Shown here piece by piece: positions 34,923 to 45,165 of a DNA stretch of 64,000 nucleotides (positions are counted from its first letter, which is position 1; each line of letters starts with the position of its first letter). Below the pieces are notes generated by a model. It searched no databases, had not been told where the DNA came from, and saw only the letters and a program-made list of their open reading frames with translations. This DNA comes from Aquimarina mytili (GTDB lineage Bacteria; Bacteroidota; Bacteroidia; Flavobacteriales; Flavobacteriaceae): the NCBI RefSeq assembly GCF_016735115.1, contig NZ_JAERQJ010000010.1, positions 17,763 through 81,762 of the forward strand. Direction: 5' to 3'. The position numbers and the translations under genes were made by a program.

Positions 34923-35879
34923 ATGAGACAATCATTTTTTTTCTTGTCGCTATTCATACAAATAACGCTCTGGGGGCAAAATCAATACGAGTCTTCTTTA
35001 GAATATCCTTTTGGGAGGCCTAATCCAAATGCTCCCGAAGAAATCCTTGATTTTGAACCATTAATTGGTCTTTGCGATTGCATATCAAAAACTCGTAATA
35101 AAGATAAAACCTGGGCAGAACCAACTAAAATGACCTGGGAATTTAAATATATTATGAATGGCATGGCAGTACAAGATCAGACACTAAAAGAAGATGGAAA
35201 ACATTCTGGTAGTATCCGACAGTTTATTGCAGATAGTAGCAGATGGTATGTACACTATTACTCTTCGGCAACTCCAACGACAGTTCTTTCTGCTTGGGAA
35301 GGAAACAAGAAAGACAATAAAATTATTTTATATCGACAGCAAAAAGCACCAAATGGAATGGATGGTTTCTATAAAATCAATTTTCATGATATCTCCCCAA
35401 ATGGTTTTAAATGGTTAGGTGAATGGGTAAATACAAATGAAACATTTTCATTTCCAACCTGGGAGATAGAATGCACTAAACGGAAAAACACCAAAGCATT
35501 ATCAGATGAAGAACAAATAAGAAATGCGGCAAAATCATTTTCTAAATCATATTTAAAACAAGACTACGAAGCAATAGCTAAATCCTATACCAGCGATGCC
35601 AAAATATTTCCTAATAACGCTCCTATTATTTCAGGATATGAAGCCATCAAAAAGAGATGGTCTGGAGCTTCAGGATATACTCCTATCGAGCATCAAATCA
35701 TCCCCGAAGAAATTTTTATACTAGGGGATACAGCGCACGATTATGGTATATACAAAGGGAAAAACAAGAATGACGACGGTACTGAAATCAGTTATAAAGG
35801 AAAATATGTTGTGGTCTGGAAAAAAATTGACAATCAATGGAAAATGTATTTAGATATCTGGAATAGAATAAAAGAATAA
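34923..35879 (+). CDS. Secreted protein with DUF1579-like and SnoaL/NTF2-like domains
   Basis: A 318-residue exported protein; signal peptide residues 1-18 (cut after LWG). Residues 30-185 resemble DUF1579-like lipocalin-type domains (DFEPLIGLCDC, WEFKYIMNGMAVQDQTL). Residues about 195-318 form an NTF2-like domain (FSKSYLKQDYEAIAKSYTSDAKIFP, YKGKYVVVWKKIDNQWKMYLDIWN), usual for DUF4440/SnoaL proteins. The two-domain layout is unusual. It is followed at 25 bases by the VOC gene, so they may be co-transcribed. Confidence 0.8.
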   Translation: MRQSFFFLSLFIQITLWGQNQYESSLEYPFGRPNPNAPEEILDFEPLIGLCDCISKTRNKDKTWAEPTKMTWEFKYIMNGMAVQDQTLKEDGKHSGSIRQFIADSSRWYVHYYSSATPTTVLSAWEGNKKDNKIILYRQQKAPNGMDGFYKINFHDISPNGFKWLGEWVNTNETFSFPTWEIECTKRKNTKALSDEEQIRNAAKSFSKSYLKQDYEAIAKSYTSDAKIFPNNAPIISGYEAIKKRWSGASGYTPIEHQIIPEEIFILGDTAHDYGIYKGKNKNDDGTEISYKGKYVVVWKKIDNQWKMYLDIWNRIKE

Positions 35880-35904
35880 TTAATTACGCATAAACAATTA
35901 TTAT

Positions 35905-36336
35905 ATGAGCAATCCTGGCATATCTCCTTTTCACCTTGCTATTCCAGTAGATAATCTAAAAAAAGCAAGACAGTTTTATAACGAGATTTTAGAACTTGAA
36001 GAAGGAAGAAGTAGTACCCATTGGGTAGATTTTAATTTCTTTGGTCATCAATTAGTAATTCACTATAAAGCAACAAATGATGCTGAAAAAGCACATAGTA
36101 ATCTAGTTGATGGGAAAAATGTACCTGTACCCCACTTCGGAGTACTCTTAGATTGGGAATCCTGGCAAAATCTGGCCTATAAACTCACAAAAAAGGGTGT
36201 CGAATTTGCCATAGCTCCTTACATACGATTTAAAGGCGAAATTGGCGAACAGGCGACCATGTTTTTTTATGACCCATGTGGTAATGCCTTAGAATTTAAA
36301 GCATTTAAAGACACTTCACAAATTTTTGCCAAATAA
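35905..36336 (+). CDS. VOC-family (glyoxalase/dioxygenase fold) protein
   Basis: A 143-residue protein of the vicinal-oxygen-chelate fold: FHLAIPVDNLKKARQFYNEIL at the start, DFNFFGHQLVIHY in the middle and MFFYDPCGNALEFKAF at the end. His and Glu at those sites are the usual metal ligands. The family covers dioxygenases and glyoxalases; the substrate cannot be told from sequence. Confidence 0.9.
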   Translation: MSNPGISPFHLAIPVDNLKKARQFYNEILELEEGRSSTHWVDFNFFGHQLVIHYKATNDAEKAHSNLVDGKNVPVPHFGVLLDWESWQNLAYKLTKKGVEFAIAPYIRFKGEIGEQATMFFYDPCGNALEFKAFKDTSQIFAK

Positions 36337-36452
36337 CACAACTCCCTTTTTACTAACACATTCCCCTATAAAAAGCATGGCTAGCTATATACAATTATGA
36401 GCGTTAACACTTTTTTAGTATATTGAGCAAAAACCATCAAAACGCCCTTTTC

Positions 36453-37307
36453 ATGAAAACCATGAGATTAATAGGTTCTTTCCTGTTTTTATTATTTATT
36501 AGCTGTGGTATCCCACAGGCTGAATACGATAGATTAACAAGAGAGAATGAAAAACTTAAAAATAAATTGGCCGAATGCGAGCTTACTCCCGCTCAAATGT
36601 ATGAGCAAGCAGTTAATTATTATGATGCTGAAGATTATACTAAAAGCCGAAAACGGCTTTTAACCTTAAAGGCTAAATATGTCAATTCTAATGAACATAA
36701 AAAAGGTAAAATCCTATTAAAAAAAGTTGAGAACAAAATATTAGAAACAGCAAGAAGTAATAGGGAAGCAAAAGGTAGCGAAGAAGAAAACGAAGAAGAC
36801 ATCGCCGAAAAACAAGATAATACTGACAGTGAAGCCAATAAAAAAGCACTGGCTAAAATGCAGAAGAAATATGACATCAATAATGATGTTACGTGGTATA
36901 GAGATAAATCTTCAACCAAACTGAGTACTAAAAATTATGTCCAAACATATATTGGTAAGAAAGAAAAGAAGCCATGGCTAGGATTATCCATAAATTATTT
37001 TTCTAAAAAGAAATGGCTCCATATACAAAGAATAGAGATTACTGTAGATGGAGAAATTTTCGAAATTACAGAAACCACCCCTGGTGAGTTTAAGGAAAAA
37101 CAGGAATCTGGTGGAAAAAGAGAGTGGTTAGATCGTGTTGTAAAGAACGAAGATCTAATGTTGACCCAAAAAATTGCTGCGGCCAAAACAGTCAAAATAA
37201 AATTTGTTGGAGAAGATGACGTTTATACAAGAACAATACCGAAAGCGGAGAAAAAAGCAATTCAAAATGTATTAAAAGCTTTTGTTGCTCTTGGAGGTAA
37301 TCTATAA
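36453..37307 (+). CDS. Lipoprotein with coiled coil, function unknown
   Basis: I start at ATG 36453 (MKTMRLIGSFLF), giving 284 residues with lipobox LFISC (Cys18). A short coiled coil (YDRLTRENEKLKNKLAECE) follows, then a TPR-like pair of helices (MYEQAVNYYDAEDYTKSRKRL) and an acidic Glu/Asp/Asn-rich linker at about 105-135. The C-terminal 150 residues are a beta-rich domain with many Lys. I do not recognise the family. Single-gene unit. Confidence 0.75.
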   Translation: MKTMRLIGSFLFLLFISCGIPQAEYDRLTRENEKLKNKLAECELTPAQMYEQAVNYYDAEDYTKSRKRLLTLKAKYVNSNEHKKGKILLKKVENKILETARSNREAKGSEEENEEDIAEKQDNTDSEANKKALAKMQKKYDINNDVTWYRDKSSTKLSTKNYVQTYIGKKEKKPWLGLSINYFSKKKWLHIQRIEITVDGEIFEITETTPGEFKEKQESGGKREWLDRVVKNEDLMLTQKIAAAKTVKIKFVGEDDVYTRTIPKAEKKAIQNVLKAFVALGGNL

Positions 37308-37436
37308 ACAATCTCATTATCTTTTTTTAATAATCGTTAAAAAAAGCTATCATTTTTTATAATAGGACAGGATTGTTAAAGGTATACTAAAAAAATCTTC
37401 CTATCTTCTGCCCTTGTTATGAATTGAAAAAAAAGA

Positions 37437-38372
37437 ATGGATTTTACTAACCCCTTAGTCTATGGAGTACCTTGTTTTCTTGGACTAATATTACTTGAGC
37501 TTACATATAGCAAAACTCACGATCATAAACGTAAAAATCTTTACCAATGGAAAGATCTGAGCGCCAGCTTATTTATGGGAGTAGGTTCTGCATTACTAGC
37601 GCCTTTAATTAAAACAATTTCTGCAATTGTAATTTTTAATTATGTGTATGAAATTTTTAATCCCGAAATTGATGGAATACGTACCAATATTATGGGATGG
37701 CAATCTTTTGGGTATACATGGTATGTATGGCTAGCATGTCAATTATTAGATGACTTTACTTACTATTGGTTTCATAGGCAAAATCATATGGTAAGAGCCC
37801 TATGGGCGGCACATATTGTACATCACTCATCAGATAATTTTAATCTAGGTACTGCGGTTAGAAACGGGTGGTTTACTATTATATATAAGCCTTTGTTTTA
37901 TATGTGGCTTCCTGCCATTGGTTTTCCTCCAGAAATGGTTGTTGTATGCCTGGGAATAGAAGCATTATGGCAATTTCAATTACATTCAGTTTATATTCCT
38001 AAAATGGGATTTATTGAAAAGATTTTTAACACCCATACCATGCACCAGGTACATCACGCCAAAAATGTAGAGTATATGGATAAAAATCACGGAGGATTCC
38101 TTAATATTTTTGATAAAATATTTGGCACATGGAAAGAACTAGATGAAAATATTGAAGTTCAATACGGCGTTACGCATGCACCAAACTCATACAATCCATG
38201 GGTAATTTTAACCCATGAGTATAAAGACATCTGGAACGATACCAAGAAATCTAAAAATTGGTATCATAAGTTCATGTATATCTTTGGCCCTCCGGGATGG
38301 AGCCATGATGGTAGCACGCTTACAGTAAAACAGATGCAACGACAGCTTGAATTGAATAAACAAAAAGCGTAA
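37437..38372 (+). CDS. Sterol desaturase / fatty acid hydroxylase family protein
   Basis: A 311-residue membrane protein with the di-iron histidine clusters of the family: WFHRQNHMVRALWAAHIVHHS near residue 115 (HRQNH, HIVHH) and HTMHQVHHAKN near 200. Four hydrophobic segments surround them. Members hydroxylate or desaturate lipids in the membrane; Bacteroidota members often act on carotenoids or fatty acids. The exact substrate here is unknown. It is followed at 40 bases by the aldehyde dehydrogenase gene. Confidence 0.88.
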   Translation: MDFTNPLVYGVPCFLGLILLELTYSKTHDHKRKNLYQWKDLSASLFMGVGSALLAPLIKTISAIVIFNYVYEIFNPEIDGIRTNIMGWQSFGYTWYVWLACQLLDDFTYYWFHRQNHMVRALWAAHIVHHSSDNFNLGTAVRNGWFTIIYKPLFYMWLPAIGFPPEMVVVCLGIEALWQFQLHSVYIPKMGFIEKIFNTHTMHQVHHAKNVEYMDKNHGGFLNIFDKIFGTWKELDENIEVQYGVTHAPNSYNPWVILTHEYKDIWNDTKKSKNWYHKFMYIFGPPGWSHDGSTLTVKQMQRQLELNKQKA

Positions 38373-38412
38373 CTTTAGCTACATTTTTTATAATCTATTG
38401 ACAACTTTTACT

Positions 38413-39780
38413 ATGAATTATCAGGAAATTATAGATAAGCAACAGCAGTTTTTTAATACAAATGCTACTAAGGATATTTCATTCAGGATTAAAGAATTAA
38501 AGCGTCTAAAGAATATCTTGAAAAAAAATGAAGCCTCCTTATATAATGCGATCTATAAAGATTTCAAGAAATCTGAATTTGAAACATACGTAACCGAGTT
38601 ATCTATAATTTATCATGAAATCGACCTGGCATTAGTAAAAGTTAACAAATGGGCTAAGAAAAAGAAAGCCTCAACTGGGCTGGCAAATCTACCTGGAAAA
38701 AGTTATATCATCCCAGAACCCTTTGGTACTGTTTTGGTTATTGGTGCATGGAACTATCCATACCAATTATCACTTTGCCCTGCTATTGCAGCTATTGCAG
38801 CCGGTTGTACAGTTGTACTTAAGCCTAGCGAAGTTCCATCGCGAACAGCAGCTATAATGGCTACACTTATTAATCAAAATTTTGATCCCAACTTTTTCAA
38901 AGTAATAGAAGGTGGCGTAAAAGAAACGACAGAATTGTTGAATGTCAAATTTGATAAAATATTCTTTACCGGAAGCGTTCCGGTAGGTAAAATTATCTAT
39001 CAGGCTGCTGCTAAACATTTAACTCCCGTTACCCTCGAATTAGGAGGAAAAAGCCCTGCAATCATTACAAAAGATGTAAACATCGATATGACTGCCAAAC
39101 GATTGGTATGGGCCAAGTTTCTTAATGCCGGACAAACCTGTATCGCTCCTGATTATGTATTGGTAGAATCAAGTATAAAAGATAAACTTTTGTCCTCCAT
39201 AAAAGAGCATATCGAGAAATCAGATTATAACGTAGAAAATCATAATTATACTCAGATTATTAATGAGAAGAATTTTGATCGGCTTAATGATATGATTGAT
39301 CGTGATAAAGTATGCATAGGAGGAAATGTAAATAAGGAAGAAAGAATCATACCACCTACTGTGATGAAAGATGTTGAATTTTCGGATGATGTAATGCAAG
39401 ATGAAATTTTTGGTCCGATCTTACCTGTACTGACATTTGATACTATAGAAGAAGCTATAAAACAGGTTAAAAACTTATCTAAACCTTTATCTTGCTATGT
39501 TTTCACCAAAAATAATAACGTAAAAAAGAAAGTTTTGAATGAAATTTCTTTTGGTGGTGGTGCCATAAATGATGCTATGATGCATTTCACTGAACAAACA
39601 CTTCCATTTGGTGGTGTAGGTAATAGTGGCATTGGTAGTTACCACGGAAAATATGGATTCGAAACGTTCTCGCATTACAAAAGTGTGCTACAAAAACCAT
39701 TTTGGATCGAACCTAATTTTAAGTACTCGCCATATAGTGATAAAAAATTAAATTTTCTAAAACGGTTTATTGGGCTTTAA
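38413..39780 (+). CDS. Class 3-type aldehyde dehydrogenase
   Basis: I start at ATG 38413 (MNYQEIIDKQQQFF), giving 455 residues. Glu209 (LELGGKSP) and Cys243 (NAGQTCIAPDYV) are the general base and nucleophile, at the same numbers as in class 3 ALDH. Also visible are PWNYP-like GAWNYPYQLS, FTGSVPVGK and the C-terminal PFGGVGNSGIGSYHGKYGFETFSH. It oxidises aldehydes, perhaps fatty aldehydes, with NAD(P)+. No C-terminal membrane anchor is present. Co-transcription with the preceding hydroxylase-like gene is likely. Confidence 0.93.
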   Translation: MNYQEIIDKQQQFFNTNATKDISFRIKELKRLKNILKKNEASLYNAIYKDFKKSEFETYVTELSIIYHEIDLALVKVNKWAKKKKASTGLANLPGKSYIIPEPFGTVLVIGAWNYPYQLSLCPAIAAIAAGCTVVLKPSEVPSRTAAIMATLINQNFDPNFFKVIEGGVKETTELLNVKFDKIFFTGSVPVGKIIYQAAAKHLTPVTLELGGKSPAIITKDVNIDMTAKRLVWAKFLNAGQTCIAPDYVLVESSIKDKLLSSIKEHIEKSDYNVENHNYTQIINEKNFDRLNDMIDRDKVCIGGNVNKEERIIPPTVMKDVEFSDDVMQDEIFGPILPVLTFDTIEEAIKQVKNLSKPLSCYVFTKNNNVKKKVLNEISFGGGAINDAMMHFTEQTLPFGGVGNSGIGSYHGKYGFETFSHYKSVLQKPFWIEPNFKYSPYSDKKLNFLKRFIGL

Positions 39781-39860
39781 ACATGAAGCCATTAAATAAA
39801 AAGTAATATTATCAATACTTTCTATACACTGTATATTTAGGAAAAAGATGTAAGATAGTA

Positions 39861-41222
39861 CTATTTCTTTATATAATACTTCTCTTCTAAAAGCTCGAGT
39901 ATGTAGTGTTCTACCTCGTTTGTATTCCAGATATTTTCTATATTATCCATTTGCATTACCTGGTCCATAATGGCAGCCTGTTTATCTCCTATTTTCAGAG
40001 CTTCGGCATAAGGTCTATGACTAAATGTAACTCTAGAATATAATGGTAACCATTGATCAGGATATTTTTCTGAAAACTGCTTTTCAATCTTTTTTCTTAA
40101 AATAAAATCAGGATCTGCCGTCTTACTACTCATTTCTATAAAATTGCGATATGACAGTTCGGCAATGGCATCTGCATTTGGTTTTCGCGACTCTTGATAC
40201 GCTTCAAATATTTGTTGCCAATCACTGTCACCATGAGCATCAATAATCTCATCTAAAATTGAGATATCTTCAAATCCTGCATTCATACCTTGACCATAAA
40301 AAGGTACGATAGCATGTGCAGAATCTCCTACCAAAGCTACTTTATCCCAATAGGTCCAAGGGTAACATTTCATAGTCACCAAAGCACTTGTAGGATTATT
40401 TTTAAAATCGTTAAGTAATGTTGGCATTAGATTGATCGTATCCGGAAAATGGTTTTCCCAAAATTTGATTACCTCATCATCGTTTGTAAGCTCTTCAAAA
40501 GAATTTTCACCTTCATGTGGCATAAAAAGTGTACATGTAAAACTCCCATCCAAATTAGGCAGTGCGATAAGCATAAACTTACCACGAGGCCATATATGTA
40601 ATGAATGTTTATCTAACCTATGGGTCCCATCTTCGTTAGGAGGGATTCCAAGTTCTTTATACCCCGTATCTAAAAACTTTTGAGAATAGTCAAATCTACT
40701 TCTTCGTTGCATTTTGTGTCTCACTCGAGAAAAAGCACCATCGCAACCAAAAATCATATCATATTGATACTCTGTCCACTCGCTTTTTTCAGTTTCTCCG
40801 GTATAGATTTTTGCTTCTGGTAGATTAATATCCCAAACTTTTTCGTTGAATCTAAAAACCACTCCTGCTTCTTCTGCAAGTGTAATCATTCTTCTATTAA
40901 GTACTCCTCTGGGAATTGAAGAAATAGCCTCTCCTTTTTTACCATAATATTGGTGGTACACAGGTTCGCCTGTTACATGTATAGTGCGCTTATCCATCGG
41001 AATGGCCAATTTTTGTACTTCATCAGCAATTCCTATTTTTTCTAACGTCTTCCACCCTCGAACGGACATTGCTAAATTTATAGAACGGCCACTAAATTCA
41101 ACTGTTCTAATATCTGGCCTTCTATCAAATACAGTAACCTGATATTTACGTTTTCTGAGGTAAAGTGCCAATAACGATCCCACAAGACCGCTTCCTACAA
41201 TAGCTATATTTTTTGTTTGCAT
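39861..41222 (-). CDS. kmo: Kynurenine 3-monooxygenase
   Basis: A 453-residue FAD-dependent hydroxylase that turns kynurenine into 3-hydroxykynurenine in tryptophan breakdown. The dinucleotide-binding motif is IVGSGLVGSLLALYL near residue 8. SGRSINLAMSVRGWKTL near 45 and VALVGDSAHAIVPFYGQGMNAGFEDI near 310 are KMO and FAD signatures. No kynureninase or tryptophan dioxygenase is adjacent; a kynurenine-formamidase-like cyclase lies at 53071. Single-gene unit. Confidence 0.93.
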   Translation of the reverse strand: MQTKNIAIVGSGLVGSLLALYLRKRKYQVTVFDRRPDIRTVEFSGRSINLAMSVRGWKTLEKIGIADEVQKLAIPMDKRTIHVTGEPVYHQYYGKKGEAISSIPRGVLNRRMITLAEEAGVVFRFNEKVWDINLPEAKIYTGETEKSEWTEYQYDMIFGCDGAFSRVRHKMQRRSRFDYSQKFLDTGYKELGIPPNEDGTHRLDKHSLHIWPRGKFMLIALPNLDGSFTCTLFMPHEGENSFEELTNDDEVIKFWENHFPDTINLMPTLLNDFKNNPTSALVTMKCYPWTYWDKVALVGDSAHAIVPFYGQGMNAGFEDISILDEIIDAHGDSDWQQIFEAYQESRKPNADAIAELSYRNFIEMSSKTADPDFILRKKIEKQFSEKYPDQWLPLYSRVTFSHRPYAEALKIGDKQAAIMDQVMQMDNIENIWNTNEVEHYILELLEEKYYIKK

Positions 41223-41370
41223 AAATTAATTGTGATTCACAACCCGCCAGAAAATTATATAGAATCATAGAAGATTCGAGTCTTAATGCTTCTGGCAGGT
41301 AAGCTTCAGATTATGTACAAAGCTTATGCAAACATTAAAACCTTCGGTAAAAATAACAAATATTGCTGAA

Positions 41371-42177
41371 TTATCCTTTTATTGCCTTGATTGCAAAGAT
41401 TAATGGATACAATTTATCTTTAGTTTCGAACATTCCTTTTTCTTTTTCTAGTAAACCAGGAAAGATCTCATACGGCGATGCATCATATTCTCTAAGGTAT
41501 TCAATATCTAAGCCAGCCTCAGATAAAGAAGAAACCACCTCTCCTAATCCATGGTTCCAACCAAATTCTTTGCTCAACATATCAGAATTTGTATCGGCAT
41601 AAGTCCCCTTATATTCCTCATATATCACTTCTTTTTGATGATATCCATATTTTATTTCTGGGGTCTCTCCTAAGTAATCAAACATCCAAACGATAGGATG
41701 AAACTCTACTATATAAAAAACTCCTCCAGGTTCTAATCGTTCTGCAATCATTCTTGCCCAAGGTTTTAGATCTGGCAGCCAACCAATAACTCCGTAACTG
41801 GTAAATACGATATCAAACTGGTCCTTTATATAATCGGATGTATTTAAAACATTACAGCAAACAAATGTGGCTTCAAGTTGTAATTCTTCGCTTAGTTGTT
41901 TCGCTAATTCGATCCCCTTTTCTGAAATATCAACTCCTGTACATTGTGCTCCCATTCTACTCCAACTCAAGGTATCCTGCCCAAAATGACATTGAAGATG
42001 AAGCAATGACTTACCAGAAACATCACCTAATGCTTCTAACTCATAGCGTTTTAAAGAAGATTTTCCTTTTTTAAATATCTCTATATCATAAAACTTACTT
42101 CTAGCATGTACATCGACCTTTTTATCCCAGGTCTGTTTGTTGGTTTCAAAATATTTATTGAATTCTTCAGACATCAT
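41371..42177 (-). CDS. Class I SAM-dependent methyltransferase
   Basis: A 268-residue methyltransferase; the start may be the second Met at 42174. The SAM-binding core is shown by LLHLQCHFGQDTLSWSRMGA (motif I), CTGVDISEKGIELA (motif II) and FDIVFTSYGVIGWLPDLKPWARMI. The VEFHPIVWMFDYL segment is typical of a broad Bacteroidota and Firmicutes group of unknown substrate. Divergent from the flavin reductase gene with a 41-base gap. Confidence 0.9.
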   Translation of the reverse strand: MMSEEFNKYFETNKQTWDKKVDVHARSKFYDIEIFKKGKSSLKRYELEALGDVSGKSLLHLQCHFGQDTLSWSRMGAQCTGVDISEKGIELAKQLSEELQLEATFVCCNVLNTSDYIKDQFDIVFTSYGVIGWLPDLKPWARMIAERLEPGGVFYIVEFHPIVWMFDYLGETPEIKYGYHQKEVIYEEYKGTYADTNSDMLSKEFGWNHGLGEVVSSLSEAGLDIEYLREYDASPYEIFPGLLEKEKGMFETKDKLYPLIFAIKAIKG

Positions 42178-42218
42178 ATACAGATTAATTAGCTTTGAAA
42201 TATAAATAATTTTATTTC

Positions 42219-42863
42219 ATGAATCACTTCACTATACAAGATTTACTAGAACTCCCATCAAGATATAGAGCAAATTTAATTAATAGTTGTACTGGATATA
42301 AATCAAGTAATCTTTTAGGCACCAAAGATACTGAAGGCAATACTAACGTTGCTATTTTCAATTCGATTATACATATTGGAAGCAATCCACCAATGTTAGG
42401 TTTTATACTTAGACCAACCACTGTATCAAGAGGTACTTATAAAAATTTAAAAGAAACTGGTGTTTTTACGGTAAATCAAGTGCATAAAACCATAATTGCC
42501 GATGCACATCATACTGCGGCCAAATATGACGAGGGTGTTTCTGAATTTGATAAGACCGAACTTCAAGAAAAATATAGAGATGATTTTTATGCTCCATATG
42601 TAAAAAACAGCCCTATTCAATTGGGCTGTAAATATCTGAATGAATATGTAATCAAAGAAAATGATACTATATTAGTCATTGGGGCTATAGAACATATTTA
42701 TATCGATAATAACATCATGCACAAAGATGGTTGGGCGCAACTTGACAAAGCTCAAACAGTATCTTGTATTGGATTAGACGGTTATGCGCTACCATCGCTA
42801 TTAGATCGTTTTCAATATGCAAAACCTGATGAAAAGACCCAATCGTTACTTAAGAAAAGCTAA
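42219..42863 (+). CDS. Flavin reductase family protein
   Basis: A 214-residue flavin-binding split-barrel protein. NSCTGYKSSNLLGTKD and NVAIFNSIIHIGSNPPMLGFILRP are the FMN-binding parts, and GTYKNLKETGVFTVNQV continues the barrel. Members reduce flavins or act as flavoproteins with a partner oxygenase. No oxygenase is adjacent in the same direction, so the partner is unknown. Confidence 0.88.
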   Translation: MNHFTIQDLLELPSRYRANLINSCTGYKSSNLLGTKDTEGNTNVAIFNSIIHIGSNPPMLGFILRPTTVSRGTYKNLKETGVFTVNQVHKTIIADAHHTAAKYDEGVSEFDKTELQEKYRDDFYAPYVKNSPIQLGCKYLNEYVIKENDTILVIGAIEHIYIDNNIMHKDGWAQLDKAQTVSCIGLDGYALPSLLDRFQYAKPDEKTQSLLKKS

Positions 42864-42930
42864 CTAATTTTATAAAAACCTTAAGAATTGTAGCATTAAA
42901 GGTGGTTTTTTTATTGATTAATTTTAGAAA

Positions 42931-44319
42931 ATGAAAATCACCGTACAAGATCTCAAAGAAATACCTGAGTTTGTTCATGTTCCCGATCAACAGATTGACT
43001 GGTTACTTAAAAAATCAAAAATAGAGTCTTTTAAACCGGGAGAATATGTTTTTAAGAAAGGGGACATTATCGATACACTTTCTATTCTTCTTGAGGGAAA
43101 GTTAGAAATTAAATTCGAACAAAACGGAAATTATAAAGTAGTTGATCAGATTACCAAATATGGAATAACAGGCTTACTTCCTTTTTCCAGAATGAGTACT
43201 GCAATGGGATATGGCGAAGTAATTGAAGATTCTGAAGTCTTATTTCTTGATAAATCTTTCTTTAAAGAAATGGTTGCAAATCATTATGAGCTTACCGAAA
43301 GCCTAGTGCACCATATGACATCGCGTGTGCGAGAATTTACCAAAAACAATGTGCAATCAGAAAAAATGATGGCATTAGGGAAATTATCAGCCGGTTTGGC
43401 TCACGAGCTTAACAATCCAGCTTCGGCAATGCTGCGAAGTGCCAAAGCATTAAAACAACACCTGGCTAATGTTCCTGAAAAGTTTAAAAAAGTAACTTCA
43501 ATTAAGATTTCTGCAGAAGAAGTAGATATTCTGAATAACATACTCTTTGATAAAGTAAATAATCGTCCAGAAAACAACATGAAACTTACTGAGCGTAATG
43601 AAAAAGAGGATGAACTCGAAGAATGGTTAGAAGATCATGGGGTTGATAATGCCTTTGAGCTTACCGAGACTCTACTTGATTTTTGCATGGATATCAATGC
43701 AATAGAAAAAATACATGAAGCCATAGGAGACCAAAATTTCCCTAGCGCCATCGAGTGGATTGAAAATGTATTGACCACAGAAAAAATGGTAGACGAAATC
43801 GAAGTAGCCTCTGATCGTATTTCAAGTTTAGTACAATCCATTAAGAGTTATACTCATATGGATCGCGCTCCCGAAAAAGTAGCTACAGATATCCATATTG
43901 GTATCAAAAGCACGCTTACGATGCTTAATCATAAACTAAAAAAGAAAAATATAGTAATAGAAAAACATTTTCAAGAAGAACTACCCATGCCCAAAATATT
44001 TGTGAGCGAAATCAACCAGGTATGGACCAATCTTATTGACAATGCCATTGATGCTATGGAGCATTCGGGAACGCTTCAAATCAAAACACTAAGAGATAAC
44101 GGTTTTGTGAAAATTGAAATTTCAGATAATGGTCAAGGAATTCCCGAAGAAGATTTAAACAAAATTTTCGATCCATTTTTTACAACCAAAAGCATTGGTA
44201 AAGGTACCGGAATGGGATTAGAGGTAGTACAACGAATTATTAATCAACATAATGGGGATATAAAAGTAGCCTCAAAAAAAGGAAAAACAACATTCACCGT
44301 GTGTATTCCAATAACATAA
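42931..44319 (+). CDS. Cytoplasmic histidine kinase with cyclic-nucleotide-binding-type sensor
   Basis: A 462-residue soluble sensor kinase. Residues 15-130 are a cNMP-binding-type beta roll (FKPGEYVFKKGDIIDTLSILLEGKLEI). The phosphoacceptor is His158 in SAGLAHELNNPASAM. After a helical insert (residues 180-290, acidic) the ATPase domain has NLIDNAIDAME (N box), DNGQGIPEED (G1) and GKGTGMGLEVV (G2). There is no membrane segment. It heads a tight run with an aldo/keto reductase, a receiver/TrxR-like fusion and a UBP zinc finger (gaps of 6, 3 and 1 bases), so it probably signals to that receiver domain. Confidence 0.93.
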   Translation: MKITVQDLKEIPEFVHVPDQQIDWLLKKSKIESFKPGEYVFKKGDIIDTLSILLEGKLEIKFEQNGNYKVVDQITKYGITGLLPFSRMSTAMGYGEVIEDSEVLFLDKSFFKEMVANHYELTESLVHHMTSRVREFTKNNVQSEKMMALGKLSAGLAHELNNPASAMLRSAKALKQHLANVPEKFKKVTSIKISAEEVDILNNILFDKVNNRPENNMKLTERNEKEDELEEWLEDHGVDNAFELTETLLDFCMDINAIEKIHEAIGDQNFPSAIEWIENVLTTEKMVDEIEVASDRISSLVQSIKSYTHMDRAPEKVATDIHIGIKSTLTMLNHKLKKKNIVIEKHFQEELPMPKIFVSEINQVWTNLIDNAIDAMEHSGTLQIKTLRDNGFVKIEISDNGQGIPEEDLNKIFDPFFTTKSIGKGTGMGLEVVQRIINQHNGDIKVASKKGKTTFTVCIPIT

Positions 44320-44325
44320 AAGCAG

Positions 44326-45162
44326 ATGAATAATATAACTGATATACAAGGAACTTTTAAACTGCATAATGGCGTTCATATGCCATATCTTGGACTAGGT
44401 GTATATTTGGCTAATAATGATGATGAGGTCGTTGATGCGATTCATTGGGCTTTAGAAACAGGATATCGCCATATCGACACTGCAAGTATTTATAAAAATG
44501 AGCAAGGTGTAGGAAAAGCTATTCAAACAAGCATTATAAACAGAGAAGATATCTTTGTGGTGAGTAAAGTATGGAACGCCGATCAAGGATACGAAACCAC
44601 TTTAAAGGCTTTCGAATCCAGTTTACAGAGGTTGCAACTCGAGTATTTAGATCTTTATCTAATCCATTGGCCGGTACAAGGAAAATATAAAGAAACCTGG
44701 AGAGCACTAGAAAAGTTGTATCATGAAAAAAAGATCAAAGCCATAGGGGTAAGTAATTTTATGCAGCACCATCTAGAAGATCTTATGTCTACATCAGAAA
44801 TAATTCCAATGGTAAATCAAATGGAGTTTCACCCATACCTTGTTCAGCAAGATCTAATTGACTTTTGCAGGCAACACCATATCCAATATGAGGCATGGTC
44901 GCCAATGATGCAAGGAAAAATCTTTGAACTATCCATATTAGATGATTTGGCAAAGAAATACAATAAAACCGTAGCACAGATTGTCTTGCGATGGAATCTG
45001 CAAAAAGGTGTAATAACGATTCCTAAATCTGTAAAAAAAGAACGAATCATTTCTAATGCCGATCTGTTCGATTTCAACATCTCTGATGAAGACATCAACT
45101 ATATTGATGCATTGGACAAAAACCATCGAAACGGCCCGGATCCCGATAATTTCAATTTTTAA
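44326..45162 (+). CDS. Aldo/keto reductase
   Basis: A 278-residue NADPH-dependent reductase of the AKR5-like bacterial group. Key parts are GYRHIDTASIYKNEQGVGKAI (catalytic Asp and Tyr), VSKVWN (Lys), LDLYLIHWPVQGKYKETWRA (His) and GVITIPKSVKKERI for cofactor binding. It lies 6 bases after the kinase and 3 bases before the receiver fusion, so it belongs to the same operon. That setting suggests redox or carbonyl stress, which is inference. Confidence 0.93.
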   Translation: MNNITDIQGTFKLHNGVHMPYLGLGVYLANNDDEVVDAIHWALETGYRHIDTASIYKNEQGVGKAIQTSIINREDIFVVSKVWNADQGYETTLKAFESSLQRLQLEYLDLYLIHWPVQGKYKETWRALEKLYHEKKIKAIGVSNFMQHHLEDLMSTSEIIPMVNQMEFHPYLVQQDLIDFCRQHHIQYEAWSPMMQGKIFELSILDDLAKKYNKTVAQIVLRWNLQKGVITIPKSVKKERIISNADLFDFNISDEDINYIDALDKNHRNGPDPDNFNF

Positions 45163-45165
45163 AGC

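Noticed and set aside
41236..41300. CGCCAGAA / TTCTGGC inverted repeat between kmo and the methyltransferase
   Set aside because: The arms are imperfect and about 45 bases apart, with no T run; I could not support a terminator or operator.
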